Assembly (NCBI GenBank): GCA_945900755.1
Contig: CAMDKS010000010.1
Span: 16,990 to 80,989 of the forward strand
Origin: Bdellovibrio sp. ZAP7
GTDB taxonomy: Bacteria; Bdellovibrionota_B; Oligoflexia; Oligoflexales; RGVZ01
Reading direction: 5' to 3'
Length of the DNA: 64,000 nt
A program made the position numbers and the translations under genes. Below, in pieces: positions 1-8,716 of this stretch; position 1 is the stretch's first letter; the number at the start of each line of letters is the position of its first letter. Under the pieces are notes generated by a model. The model was not told the origin of the DNA. It searched no databases and was given only the letters and a program-made list of their open reading frames with translations.

Positions 1-58
1 GTCGGCAAAATTCTTAGGCGAGAACTGCGGGTTACCTAATATCTCCGTCGACCCGTTC

Positions 59-85
59 TAAAGTATTTTTAGGATGCGCCGACTA
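59..85 (+). promoter_or_regulatory. Sigma-28 (FliA)-type promoter
   Basis: TAAAGTAT at 59-66, an 11-base spacer, and GCCGACTA at 78-85 closely match the enterobacterial FliA consensus (TAAAGTTT, 11 bases, GCCGATAA). It lies about 90 bases upstream of the HDOD gene at 177 and points towards it. Matches and spacing are seen directly; use by a flagellar sigma factor is inferred. Confidence 0.6.
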
Positions 86-176
86 CTATTATCTATAGAG
101 TCGTTTTGTATATGATGGCACGGCATTGAGCCGTACGTCATAAAAAGTACGAATTAGAATCTATCTTGGAGTTTTG

Positions 177-1250
177 ATGGCTGAAGATCCTACATCATTT
201 GAGAGGAAAACGTGCGCTACCTGCAAGCGCCTTTTTGCGTCTGAGACAGATTTTTTGACGGGAACAAATCGCTGGCGAATTTGTGACCGAAAAAATTTGT
301 GGTTTAACTGCAATTGCGGCAGCACCATGATGATTGTACGCGGTAAATTTAATTGGTATGCCCCAGAGAAAACCATGAGTACTGGTGCGGCGGGTCTTTT
401 CAATAAAATTGGAGGACTCAAAGAGTTGCCCCACGTGTCCACCTCCGTGATGGAAATACAAGAAGCCCTTCAGGCCGTGGAACTCGATATTCCATTAGTG
501 GCCAAGAAGCTAAAGGGCGACCCACTACTTGCCGCCATGTTGCTAGAGACGGCAAACAATATTAAAAATTCTCGGGAACCTGGTGACAAAAAGAAAATCG
601 AAGGGCTTGAACACGCCATCATGTATGTTGGCAAAAAAGCTTGTGGTGAATTGGTGATGACGATTTCTCTTAAAGCCTTTAAGACTACGACGACGGTATT
701 CAATCCCATAGAATTCTGGAAAGACGCCTTCATAACGTCTGATCTCGCTGAATTGATTGCCCAGAAATGGGGGCACAACATCAATCGCGACGAAGTCTTT
801 ATTAGCGCAGCCTTGTGCAACATTGGCAAGATTGTTGGAGCTATTGCACTGCCACAAAATGTGGACAAAATCGAGGCCATGGTCAATAACCCCAAGACCC
901 TGTGCACCTGGCCACAGGCCGAGGCCAGCTTGAAGCTACCCAATCACGCCCTCCTCGGAGAAATTGGGGCAGCCCTGTGGGGACTACCGAAATATGTGCT
1001 GGAATCGGTCGGCACACACCATGCTCCAGTCCAATCAAACGCCGGCATACCGGTCTCCAGACCCGCCCCGAAACTAACCATCAGCGAGTGCGTCGGGCTT
1101 GCAAATCAGCTGTCTCACTGGATATTGCTACGCCCAAGTCGAATTGACCAACCAACGATCGATAAAATATGTTCGGTTGCCATCATCAAAACGCATGAAC
1201 TAGACGCATTTGCGGAGCAGCACTCCGGCCTTGCAAAGCGTGCCGCCTAA
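177..1250 (+). CDS. HDOD-domain protein with N-terminal Cys-rich motif
   Basis: A cytoplasmic signalling-type protein of 357 residues. The first 50 residues carry a zinc-ribbon-like set of cysteines (CATC, a single Cys in RICD, then CNC). An HDOD domain follows from about residue 70 to 290, recognisable from LPHVSTSVMEIQEAL, the long helical array and a late HH pair (GTHHAP). HDOD proteins are usually non-enzymatic relatives of HD phosphohydrolases used in c-di-GMP, motility or stress signalling. ATG at 177 is chosen over the TTG one codon earlier because GGAG at 168-171 is well placed. The sigma-28-like promoter upstream suggests co-expression with flagellar genes. The exact partner cannot be told from the sequence. 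Confidence 0.8.
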   Translation: MAEDPTSFERKTCATCKRLFASETDFLTGTNRWRICDRKNLWFNCNCGSTMMIVRGKFNWYAPEKTMSTGAAGLFNKIGGLKELPHVSTSVMEIQEALQAVELDIPLVAKKLKGDPLLAAMLLETANNIKNSREPGDKKKIEGLEHAIMYVGKKACGELVMTISLKAFKTTTTVFNPIEFWKDAFITSDLAELIAQKWGHNINRDEVFISAALCNIGKIVGAIALPQNVDKIEAMVNNPKTLCTWPQAEASLKLPNHALLGEIGAALWGLPKYVLESVGTHHAPVQSNAGIPVSRPAPKLTISECVGLANQLSHWILLRPSRIDQPTIDKICSVAIIKTHELDAFAEQHSGLAKRAA

Positions 1251-1339
1251 AATCAAATAAAATTTAGTAAATCATGTTAGAATGGACGACGGATCCCCAA
1301 ATTTTACTGCGTCTAGTCCTTACTGCTATTGAGATTACC

Positions 1340-1906
1340 ATGTCAAAGCGACAACCTCTTATTTCATCGTGCGTAGCCGTGGCATGCCTTTGCCTCGCAC
1401 CCACTGGCCGTGCCGCCGCCCTGCGTCCCACCGTCGTTTCTGGTGTGATGCAGCAGCCTACGTCCCAATATTATCATTTAACCTACGGTGCACAATTGGA
1501 CCTGGCCCGAAAAGACGATGCGGCCCTCATGCGACTTCAATACCTTGAACGTCCCGGATTTCATAAGGCAGGCTATGTGGATCAGGATTTTTCGGGTGCC
1601 TTTTTCTTTGGTGCAAGCGTCCTCAAAGGCGGCTCCCTTGGAATTAATGCGTTGCTTGGCGGTGGGTATGCGTGGGGCTACATAAAAGAAGAGAACGTCG
1701 ACTCTCCACGCCACGAGAGCTATAAGTTACCGGGTGTTGCCACGGGCTTGGAGGCGCGCTGGACCACAAGCTTCGTCGACGTCAGGCTTACGCATCAAAT
1801 GATGATCTGCCAAAGCTCCAAGGTACAACTCGAGGCTTACGTGGCGTGGCCGTTTACCTGGACGCTGTTATCGGTGTCGACTCCCATCAACTTTTGGGGA
1901 GGCTAA
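1340..1906 (+). CDS. Exported hypothetical protein, probable outer-membrane barrel
   Basis: Not assigned to a named family. Starting at ATG 1340 gives a clean signal peptide (MSKRQ, a hydrophobic core, cleavage near GRAAA). The frame is open back to 1274, but that stretch is not secretory in character. The mature part is rich in Gly and aromatic residues with alternating hydrophobicity (GAFFFGASV, GGGYAWGY), as in small outer-membrane beta-barrels. It ends three bases before the next exported gene, so the two are probably co-translated. The function is unknown; the barrel assignment is inference. Confidence 0.6.
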   Translation: MSKRQPLISSCVAVACLCLAPTGRAAALRPTVVSGVMQQPTSQYYHLTYGAQLDLARKDDAALMRLQYLERPGFHKAGYVDQDFSGAFFFGASVLKGGSLGINALLGGGYAWGYIKEENVDSPRHESYKLPGVATGLEARWTTSFVDVRLTHQMMICQSSKVQLEAYVAWPFTWTLLSVSTPINFWGG

Positions 1907-1909
1907 CGG

Positions 1910-2449
1910 ATGCTAAATTTCGCAACCTACTTACTTGGCCATATTGGAATTTATTTGTCGGCTACACTGTGGAGCCTCTGTTTTCTAGAGTCCGCCAGTT
2001 TTGGTGAATCGTCGGGATCCGCGAATACCACGAATCATGCGATTTCGGTTCATGCCTTAGCCCTTGCCCCGAACGCCGGCGGGCAGAAGGCTTACCGACT
2101 CGAGTGGTATCATAGTCATCACGCACTGAGTGTCTTCGACAACAAGGCGCTACTTGTCGGAGGTACGACCTTGAAGGGACTTGGGTATAGTTACCGTTTG
2201 CCGGTTTGTGATGCGGATTGTTTTTGGCAATTTTTTTCTCAGGTTGGGGGCGGTCTTTCCAATGCGGGAGCCTACGGAGAAATATCTTGGGGGATGATTA
2301 TTCCCTTGCTTCCGATTTGGTTACCGACCACTGCACCAAGGTACATTCCCGCATTTCGAATTGACGTCGCATCGCAATTTTATTTTGGTCGCCAACGCAT
2401 TATTTCTTGGAGCTATCCCTTATGGGCAGGAATGACGGTTTCTTTTTAA
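1910..2449 (+). CDS. Exported hypothetical protein with OMP-like C-terminus
   Basis: A protein of 179 residues with an N-terminal hydrophobic segment (residues about 5-27), probably a signal peptide. The mature part is Gly/aromatic-rich and ends in GMTVSF. A terminal Phe after alternating residues is the classical BAM recognition signature of outer-membrane barrels. It follows the gene at 1340-1906 after three bases and overlaps the start of the protease gene at 2422, so the three form one translation-coupled unit. A structural resemblance to the preceding protein is likely, but I could not align them convincingly. Confidence 0.6.
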   Translation: MLNFATYLLGHIGIYLSATLWSLCFLESASFGESSGSANTTNHAISVHALALAPNAGGQKAYRLEWYHSHHALSVFDNKALLVGGTTLKGLGYSYRLPVCDADCFWQFFSQVGGGLSNAGAYGEISWGMIIPLLPIWLPTTAPRYIPAFRIDVASQFYFGRQRIISWSYPLWAGMTVSF

Positions 2450-3150
2450 TTCTAAGGGTGAGTGCCCTCTTAGGCTCCCTTGGCTTTTGGGGCATGGCTA
2501 TGGCATATCCAACACCAATTGATGTCGACGGCTCGTTGCATGTTTGGCCGATTACGGCGGAGGCGCCTACTGTTTATTATGAAATTGTGGTCACCGACGA
2601 GGCCCTTAGACCGGCCATTACTATTATTACCACCGCATCAGCCAAACTTTGGACCGACGTACACCATTCTGCCCTTACGCTTGCCCCAGCCCCAGAAGGC
2701 ACCGTCCCACAAATTACTCTATACTTCGATAATTCGATCGATGGTGGAGATATGGCGGCTGGCTATACCCTCTTTGATCAGGTGGAAAATGATAAACCGG
2801 TGCACTGTAGTATACATATTGCTGCAAACTCCAACTCGATTGGAAACCTCGATAAAACAACACTTCATGAATTGGGCCACAGCATAGGGCTCGGCCATAG
2901 TCTAATTCCTAGGTCAATTATGAGCTATGAATTGGGGGTCAATGAATTTGCTCTGTCCATTGACGATGAAGCGGCGATTTCTAGGTTATATCCCACGGAT
3001 TCGAATCATTCCGAATTAGCCCCTGGCTGCTCCATAAACGGCACCTCGCAGCACCCAGGTAACCGGTTATTATGGCTACTATTTCTATTTGCCCCGTGGC
3101 CCCTCTCTTTTTTGAGAATAGCCTTGCAGAACGACACACGGATCGTATAA
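2422..3150 (+). CDS. Matrixin-like zinc metalloprotease, secreted
   Basis: A metzincin-type peptidase. The zinc site HELGHSIGLGH (HExGHxxGxxH) is present, followed by the Met-turn SIMSY, as in M10A/matrixin proteins. The start at ATG 2422 has TTGGAG at 2408-2413 and yields a signal peptide ending near AMA. After the catalytic domain comes a Cys-containing linker (PGCS), a hydrophobic run and a basic residue (FLR). This resembles C-terminal sorting or anchor tails such as the MYXO-CTERM type, though the match is loose. The gene start overlaps the end of the preceding barrel-like gene. The substrate is unknown; an extracellular or envelope role is inferred. Confidence 0.8.
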   Translation: MGRNDGFFLILRVSALLGSLGFWGMAMAYPTPIDVDGSLHVWPITAEAPTVYYEIVVTDEALRPAITIITTASAKLWTDVHHSALTLAPAPEGTVPQITLYFDNSIDGGDMAAGYTLFDQVENDKPVHCSIHIAANSNSIGNLDKTTLHELGHSIGLGHSLIPRSIMSYELGVNEFALSIDDEAAISRLYPTDSNHSELAPGCSINGTSQHPGNRLLWLLFLFAPWPLSFLRIALQNDTRIV

Positions 3151-3244
3151 AAGGAGCTTGGGTGGACGTTCATAGGATGTCTAGAATTTAAGTGAATATT
3201 CGATATTTTTTTATAGCCCTTTTTCAATAAGGCAACAAACCTCA

Positions 3245-4339
3245 ATGCAATCTGCTCAAGTGCCGCTTCCGCCGCACATTGCCAACCTAACTGATCTTGA
3301 GGCTCACGCAGTTGTGACTAGCGCTAAAGCCAAGCTTGGCTCGAGTGTTGTGGTCTTAGGTCATCACTACCAACAAGACGACGTTATTGCTCATGCCGAT
3401 TTCACGGGTGACAGTTTAAAGCTGGCTAGAATCGCAAGGGATTCCACGGCCGAAAATATCATTTTTTGTGGCGTGCATTTTATGGCCGAAGCCGCCGATA
3501 TGTTAACGGGTGGCAAGCGTTTTGTGTCCCTGCCTGATCTAGGGGCTGGCTGTGATATGGCTGACATGGCCGAAGTTCGCGACGTCCAAGACAGCTGGAA
3601 TGATGCGCTCAAGGCCGGAGCCCAAGACATTATTCCGGTCACCTATATTAATTCCTCGGCAGCCCTGAAAGCTTTTGTTGGTAAAAACGGCGGCATTATT
3701 TGCACGTCGTCCAACGCTAAAGCGGTGATCCAGTGGGCCCTAGAAAATGGCAGCCATGTTTTTTTCTTTCCCGACCAGCATCTTGGTAGAAACGTGGCGA
3801 AGGGCATGGGCCTGGACGTTTCAAGTGACATGCTTTTGTGGGATCCGAAAAAACCACTTGGCGGGAACGATAAAGCCACTCTTCTTGCCAAGAAAATTTG
3901 GTTGTGGAAGGGGCACTGTCCAGTACACGCACTTTTTTCGGTGCATCAAGTTAAGAAAATCCGCGAAGCCGCGCCGGAAACAACCATTATCGTACATCCG
4001 GAATGTGCCATGGAAATCGTCGACATTTCTGACATGTGGGGCTCAACCGATTTTATTATCAAAACCATTGAAGCCGCGGCCGCTGGTAGTAAATGGGCCG
4101 TTGGCACCGAAAAGAGGTTAGTCGAACGCCTAGCCAAACAACATCCCGACAAAACCATCACGAGCCTTAATCCGTTTACTTGTCTGTGCAGCACCATGAA
4201 CCGCATTAGTCTGCACAATTTGGCCTGGGTTTTAGAAGGATTGGCTGAACGGGGCGAACGCTATAATCAAATTAGCGTGGATCAGGTTACGGCTCAAAAC
4301 TCAAATCTCGCCTTGGGACGAATGTTTGATCTGAGCTAA
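3245..4339 (+). CDS. nadA: Quinolinate synthase NadA
   Basis: Condenses iminoaspartate with dihydroxyacetone phosphate to quinolinate in de novo NAD synthesis, using a [4Fe-4S] cluster. The 364 residues match the NadA family: GHHYQQDDV near residue 39, the GDSLKLA motif, and the cluster cysteines in LGAGCDMA (C103), HPECAMEI (C254) and FTCLCSTMN (C313/C315). It is followed after 18 bases by a cysteine desulfurase gene that could supply cluster sulfur. nadB and nadC are not in the window. Confidence 0.96.
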   Translation: MQSAQVPLPPHIANLTDLEAHAVVTSAKAKLGSSVVVLGHHYQQDDVIAHADFTGDSLKLARIARDSTAENIIFCGVHFMAEAADMLTGGKRFVSLPDLGAGCDMADMAEVRDVQDSWNDALKAGAQDIIPVTYINSSAALKAFVGKNGGIICTSSNAKAVIQWALENGSHVFFFPDQHLGRNVAKGMGLDVSSDMLLWDPKKPLGGNDKATLLAKKIWLWKGHCPVHALFSVHQVKKIREAAPETTIIVHPECAMEIVDISDMWGSTDFIIKTIEAAAAGSKWAVGTEKRLVERLAKQHPDKTITSLNPFTCLCSTMNRISLHNLAWVLEGLAERGERYNQISVDQVTAQNSNLALGRMFDLS

Positions 4340-4357
4340 TAGAATAGGGGCCCTGAT

Positions 4358-5518
4358 ATGTATTACTTGGATCATTGCGGCTCTACACCTTTAGCTACCG
4401 AGGTCAAGGAGTCGATCCTTGCGTTTCTCAATGCGGATGGGTTTGGTAATCCGTCTGCCGTGCATCACGAAGTCGGACAAAAGGCCGGCCTTGCCGTAGC
4501 AGAAGCGCGCGACTCTATAGCAAAAGCCTTGGGCGCAAATCCCACTGAAATAATTTTCACGTCTGGCGCCACCGAAGCGAATAATTTACTCCTTTGGGGC
4601 TTCGCACTTAGATACCGCGCTCAAGGGTGCCACATTATTTTCGGAGCAACCGAACACAAAAGTATTTACGACACGGCCCTGGCCCTATCAGAGCTTGAGG
4701 GGGTCTCGGTTTTCGAGGCGCCCGTGGACCAGTCAGGCGTTTTAAACCTAGAGCATCTGAAAAAGCAACTGATCGACCTAGAGGGCAAGCCGACTCTCGT
4801 GGCTGTCATGCACATGAATAATGAAATTCCTGCTCGGCACCCCGTAGAAGACATTTCGCGATTATGCGTGCAGTACGGTGCTTTTTTTCACTGCGACGGA
4901 GTTCAAGGGTATGTTCGAGAAAAAATAGATTTCTCCCTCGGTATATATGGCAGCTACGTTATCAGCACGCATAAAATATATGGGCCTAAGGGAATGGGGA
5001 TTTTAGTCCTTGGTCGCGGCCCGTTGTCAGCTCGCGTATTACCGCCGTATCACGGGGGCCAACAAGAGTTCGGCTTGAGGCCTGGCACCTTAAACACGTT
5101 GGCTATCGTCGCGGGGGCTGCCTGCATTTCGCTGCACGAACAAGCGAGAGAAAAGCGCACGCGGCACATGAATGAGTGTGCGCGCGTATTTGTAGAGACT
5201 TTGTCCGCTCTGTCCTCTTTGTTTCAATTAACAATCCCCATGAATGAAAAAGTCCCAGGCCTTGTTAATTTTTATTTTGATGGAGTAGATGCCCCCACGT
5301 TACTGACGTTTCTCGGAGATGTTTGCATTAACCGCGGGGCGTCGTGTACGGGTAGCGGCGGTGAAAAATTTAGTCACGTACCACGAGCCCTAGGACTACC
5401 TATAGAAGTCCAAGCCAACGTATTGCGAGCAAGCTTCGGCGACGGAGTGACGGTACAAGAGTCCATAAAGGCCGCTCAAATAATCGCCCGCAGATGTCGA
5501 GAAATCCTTGAGAAGTGA
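4358..5518 (+). CDS. Cysteine desulfurase, NifS/IscS family
   Basis: A PLP enzyme that moves sulfur from cysteine to Fe-S or thio-cofactor assembly. The 386 residues show the aminotransferase class V fold: SGATEANN near residue 69, the PLP lysine in STHKIYGPKG (K206), and a mobile-loop cysteine in GASCTGSGG (C330). Its placement right behind nadA suggests a NifS dedicated to NadA cluster assembly, as in nifS-nadBCA clusters of Firmicutes. It could equally be the general IscS, since no iscU or iscA is adjacent. The stop codon lies just ahead of a hairpin terminator. Confidence 0.9.
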   Translation: MYYLDHCGSTPLATEVKESILAFLNADGFGNPSAVHHEVGQKAGLAVAEARDSIAKALGANPTEIIFTSGATEANNLLLWGFALRYRAQGCHIIFGATEHKSIYDTALALSELEGVSVFEAPVDQSGVLNLEHLKKQLIDLEGKPTLVAVMHMNNEIPARHPVEDISRLCVQYGAFFHCDGVQGYVREKIDFSLGIYGSYVISTHKIYGPKGMGILVLGRGPLSARVLPPYHGGQQEFGLRPGTLNTLAIVAGAACISLHEQAREKRTRHMNECARVFVETLSALSSLFQLTIPMNEKVPGLVNFYFDGVDAPTLLTFLGDVCINRGASCTGSGGEKFSHVPRALGLPIEVQANVLRASFGDGVTVQESIKAAQIIARRCREILEK

Positions 5519-5526
5519 AAGAAAAA

Positions 5527-5545
5527 GGCCCCCAAGAAGGGGGCC
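5527..5545 (-). terminator. Rho-independent terminator of the flagellin gene
   Basis: A perfect 7-bp stem (GGCCCCC / GGGGGCC) with an AAGAA loop. On the minus strand the stem is followed by TTTTTCTTTC, so it should stop transcription of the flagellin ending at 5553. It sits between convergent genes and may also end the desulfurase transcript on the plus strand, where the T-run is poorer. Confidence 0.8.
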
Positions 5546-5552
5546 CCTCTAC

Positions 5553-6476
5553 TTAGCCGCGTAGCAACTGCAATGCAAAATCGCTGTTTGCGTTCGCCTG
5601 AGTCAAGACGGAAACACCGGCTTGAGTCAAGATGCGGTTGGTTGCAAGCTTAGAAGTCTCCGACGCGTAGTCAACGTCACGAATACGGCTCTGAGCGGCC
5701 TGTAAGTTTTCGTTGGTTACGTCGATGTTGGTGATACTGGAGTTCAGTCGAGACTGAACCGATCCAAGTACGGCTCTGTAAGAGGCCATGGAGTCGAGAG
5801 CTGAATCCAAACGATTGAAGATATCGTTGGTTCCGTCAGGACCCAGGTCGGCCGCACCGCCATCAGAATCACTAGGTAAGATGCTAAGATTTTCATCCAA
5901 CACCATCGCCATGGAATCCCTAAAGGTAGCAAGATCCTTTAGATCGATCGTCAAAATATCTGGATCGGAATCTGGAGTGATGTCTGGAGCGTTTCCTTCT
6001 TCATCATTTCCACGGTTACTTGCGCCTACGAAAATGCGCATTGGCTTTTGATCATCAACTTTGAGAACTTTTGCTCCGTTGAACTCAGTTGAGTCCATGA
6101 TACGGCCCACTTCTTGACGAAGCTGAGTAAATTCCTTGTTTAAGAAGCCACGTTCACGGTTACCGATGGTATCCGATGCTGATTGAGCGGCAAGCTCTCT
6201 CATCCTGACGACGATGTTTGTTGTCTCGTTGAGACCACCTTCCGCAACCTGAATGTAAGAGATACCGTCGTTGGCGTTACGCTTAGCAACGTCGAGGCTT
6301 CGCGTTTTAGCGCGAATACGCTCACTCACCGCTAATCCCGCGGCATCATCCGCAGATTTGTTAACTCGCTGGCCGCTGGCCAATTTTTCGTATGAATCTC
6401 CGAGAGCTTTTCGGCTTTCACTAACTCGGCGTTGTGCGACTAGAGACTCGATGTTCGTTTTAATTCTAATACCCAT
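5553..6476 (-). CDS. fliC: Flagellin
   Basis: Flagellar filament subunit of 307 residues. It has the conserved N-terminal D0/D1 helices (MGIRIKTNIESL, KSADDAAGLAVSERIR) and the C-terminal D1/D0 helices (RIRDVDYASETSKLATN, LTQANANSDFALQLLRG). The middle is a short acidic variable domain (about residues 160-210), so this is a compact flagellin. It is a paralogue of the gene just upstream at 6635-7510. Multiple flagellins per filament are usual in Bdellovibrio-like bacteria. ATG at 6476 is preceded by an AGGAGG-type site. I find no convincing sigma-28 promoter of its own in 6477-6634. Confidence 0.97.
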   Translation of the reverse strand: MGIRIKTNIESLVAQRRVSESRKALGDSYEKLASGQRVNKSADDAAGLAVSERIRAKTRSLDVAKRNANDGISYIQVAEGGLNETTNIVVRMRELAAQSASDTIGNRERGFLNKEFTQLRQEVGRIMDSTEFNGAKVLKVDDQKPMRIFVGASNRGNDEEGNAPDITPDSDPDILTIDLKDLATFRDSMAMVLDENLSILPSDSDGGAADLGPDGTNDIFNRLDSALDSMASYRAVLGSVQSRLNSSITNIDVTNENLQAAQSRIRDVDYASETSKLATNRILTQAGVSVLTQANANSDFALQLLRG

Positions 6477-6530
6477 GACTTCAATCCTCCTTGGTGTTGT
6501 GTCAGACTAGCCACCATGGCCGGTCCGTTA

Positions 6531-6601
6531 AAAAACAGTTGAAAAACAGTTGAAAAACAGCTGAAACATTCTAGGTAAAGCAGTGGCTAGAGCAGTGGCT
6601 A
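6531..6601. repeat. Short tandem repeats between the two flagellin genes
   Basis: Three adjacent 11-bp units, AAAAACAGTTG at 6531-6541 and 6542-6552, and AAAAACAGCTG at 6553-6563. They are followed by two copies of AGCAGTGGCTA at 6579-6589 and 6591-6601. They lie in the 158-base gap upstream of the second flagellin, where a promoter or leader would be expected. Confidence 0.8.
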
Positions 6602-6634
6602 AATCCACTATCCGTACGAATTTCATAGTCCTAA

Positions 6635-7510
6635 CTAGCGAAGCAACTGAAGCGCTTGCTCTGGCATCGCATTCGCCTGCTGCAACACTGCGGTTGTAGA
6701 CGAGGTAAGAATGCGGTTTTGAGCCAATTCAGCGGTTTCCGAAGCAAAGTCGACATCTTTGATGCGGCTTTTTGCTGTTTCCATGTTTTCTACGTTAACC
6801 GAAAGGTTTGACAACGCGCTTCCCAGACGACTTTGAACAGAGCCCAATGTGGCTCGCTCGCTAGCGATTTTCGTAAGGGCTTCGTCTAGGACGTTGAGCT
6901 TGCCAGAAATGTCTTCTATGGATGGAGCTGCCTCCTCGGCGGTAGGTCCGATTTCGTTAAGTTTTCCAAGACCTAGATCTTCAGTATTAAATTTCAGGCC
7001 AGCCAAATTAATGGAGATTGTGTCGGTATTGTCTTCTGGCTTAGTACCATTGGTACCAACTTGAATGACAAACTGCTCACGTTTTTGTTCTTTGTCGAAG
7101 ATCTTGATTCCGTTGAACTCCGTAGAGTTACCGATCCGGTCAAGTTCGTCGCCAAGCTGGGTGTACTCTCTATTGAGGTAACCTCGCTCTTTGTCGCCAA
7201 GCGTATCCGTTGCCGATTGAACGGTTAATTCCCGAAGCCGAATCAAGATGTTAGTCATCTCGTTCATGCTACCTTCTGCTACCTGAACCATAGAGACCGC
7301 GTCGTTCGCATTACGTTTAGCAACGTTGAGACCGCGGATTTTGCCCCTAAGGCTTTCCGAAATCGCCAACCCTGCCGCATCGTCTGCAGACTTGTTGATC
7401 CTATAACCAGATGACAATCTTTCGAGATTTTTGCTCATTGCGTCACGGTTATCAGCCATGAATCGTTGAGCGGTGATTGCAGACACGTTTGTTCTAATTC
7501 GCATTCCCAT
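6635..7510 (-). CDS. fliC: Flagellin (paralogue)
   Basis: A filament subunit of 291 residues. The terminal domains are conserved (MGMRIRTNVSAI, KSADDAAGLAISESLR; C-terminal RIKDVDFASETAELAQN and LQQANAMPEQALQLLR). The central domain is short, spanning about residues 150-195. The C-terminus ends in Arg, one residue shorter than the neighbouring flagellin. AAGGAGGA lies just upstream of ATG 7510. A sigma-28-like promoter at 7590-7616 drives it, and it may also feed the downstream paralogue. Confidence 0.97.
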   Translation of the reverse strand: MGMRIRTNVSAITAQRFMADNRDAMSKNLERLSSGYRINKSADDAAGLAISESLRGKIRGLNVAKRNANDAVSMVQVAEGSMNEMTNILIRLRELTVQSATDTLGDKERGYLNREYTQLGDELDRIGNSTEFNGIKIFDKEQKREQFVIQVGTNGTKPEDNTDTISINLAGLKFNTEDLGLGKLNEIGPTAEEAAPSIEDISGKLNVLDEALTKIASERATLGSVQSRLGSALSNLSVNVENMETAKSRIKDVDFASETAELAQNRILTSSTTAVLQQANAMPEQALQLLR

Positions 7511-7589
7511 GATAAATCCTCCTTGAATTCATTTACATTACTGGGCACTCTGTCCCAGCGCACGTTCCACCCTGGAACTTGCAAGAGAG

Positions 7590-7616
7590 GTGTCGCCAAT
7601 TTGGTTAAAAACTTTA
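7590..7616 (-). promoter_or_regulatory. Sigma-28 (FliA)-type promoter of flagellin
   Basis: On the minus strand TAAAGTTT (7616-7609) is an exact match to the FliA -35 element. After an 11-base spacer comes GGCGACAC (7597-7590), which matches GCCGATAA at 5 of 8 positions. It is about 80 bases from the flagellin start, as expected for a class 3 flagellar gene. An inverted repeat GTTCCA-N3-TGGAAC lies in the leader at 7564-7578. Confidence 0.65.
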
Positions 7617-7670
7617 ATTTTATTTTAGCAATCGACAAGTTAGACCGGCTTGTCCAAGAAGGTTCGGTAC

Positions 7671-8648
7671 TTGGCTACTTATTCGAATAATTTCGCTGGT
7701 TTATGGTCTTTAACGGGACACAAAATTTCTCACTTTTGTTTGGAAAATCAGAGGCTTGCCCTTGGCGTGTCGGGAGGTGCTGATTCTATTGGCCTTTTTC
7801 ACACTTTTTGCTCATTACTCAAACAAAAAAAAATATTTCATTTGGTCGTTTTCCATATTAATTTTGGTCTCCGTGGGGCCGAATCCGACGGCGATGAATC
7901 CTTTGTTCGCGATCTTTGTGCCTCCAAAAACATCCCTTTTGAGGTTTTTGGGCCAAAAACACCTATTTTGACTGGAATTCAAGAATCCGCCCGAAATTTT
8001 CGATTAGACGTGCAAAAGATTTATCTTGAGCAAGGATATAAAATTGCACTCGCACATAATTGTGACGACATTGCAGAAAATGTTTTGTTGAGACTCGCCC
8101 GCGGAAGTTCTATCGAAAGTGCTGCAGGCATGCATTATTATGATGGTGAAATTTTTCGCCCCTGGTTATCAATCACGCGTGCAAAAATTCGATTGTACCT
8201 CACTGAAGAAAATATTCTTTGGAGAGAAGACTCTTCTAACGAGACGGTGCGCTACTCACGAAATAAAATTCGACACGAGGTCATGCCTGTTCTTGAGGGA
8301 CTCTTTCCTGGGGCGGCGTCGCGAATCACACAGTCATTTTTAGCCCAAGCTCCCAGTAGCGCTACGCCCTCTGAAAATACCCCAAGTGAACCGGCGCTAC
8401 CGAATGGTCCTATCCTAATGAGCACGTTCGCGGCGGCAGCCAGCCACACCATTAATAGAATGGTGCATCGGTTTTTAGAAGACCACTACGACGGCCGCTC
8501 ACCGGTCAACCGAGATGTCATCGGCCAAATCTCGACTGCCATCCACAGGATGTCCACAGGCCTAGACGGCGTCCCTCGGCAGTTTTCCCTACCAAACGGC
8601 AAGCTTTTGCGGCTAAATGTCGGTGAAGTGTCGCTTGAAACGCCATAA
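7671..8648 (+). CDS. tilS: tRNA(Ile)-lysidine synthetase TilS
   Basis: Modifies C34 of the CAU tRNA-Ile with lysine so that it reads AUA; essential in most bacteria. The PP-loop signature LGVSGGADSIGLF is near the N-terminus, followed by HINFGLRG, AHNCDDIAENVLLRLARG and RPWLSITRAKI, all typical of TilS. No ATG is available in frame near the start. TTG at 7671 has AAGAAGG at 7656-7662 eight bases upstream. TTG at 7650 would add seven residues but has no clear ribosome site. The C-terminal substrate-recognition region is short and divergent. Confidence 0.9.
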   Translation: MATYSNNFAGLWSLTGHKISHFCLENQRLALGVSGGADSIGLFHTFCSLLKQKKIFHLVVFHINFGLRGAESDGDESFVRDLCASKNIPFEVFGPKTPILTGIQESARNFRLDVQKIYLEQGYKIALAHNCDDIAENVLLRLARGSSIESAAGMHYYDGEIFRPWLSITRAKIRLYLTEENILWREDSSNETVRYSRNKIRHEVMPVLEGLFPGAASRITQSFLAQAPSSATPSENTPSEPALPNGPILMSTFAAAASHTINRMVHRFLEDHYDGRSPVNRDVIGQISTAIHRMSTGLDGVPRQFSLPNGKLLRLNVGEVSLETP

Positions 8649-8716
8649 ATCACAGACAACTTACTAATTTTAGAGAATTATTTGGCCAAAATAGCAAATT
8701 CAGTGGTAATTTTAGG

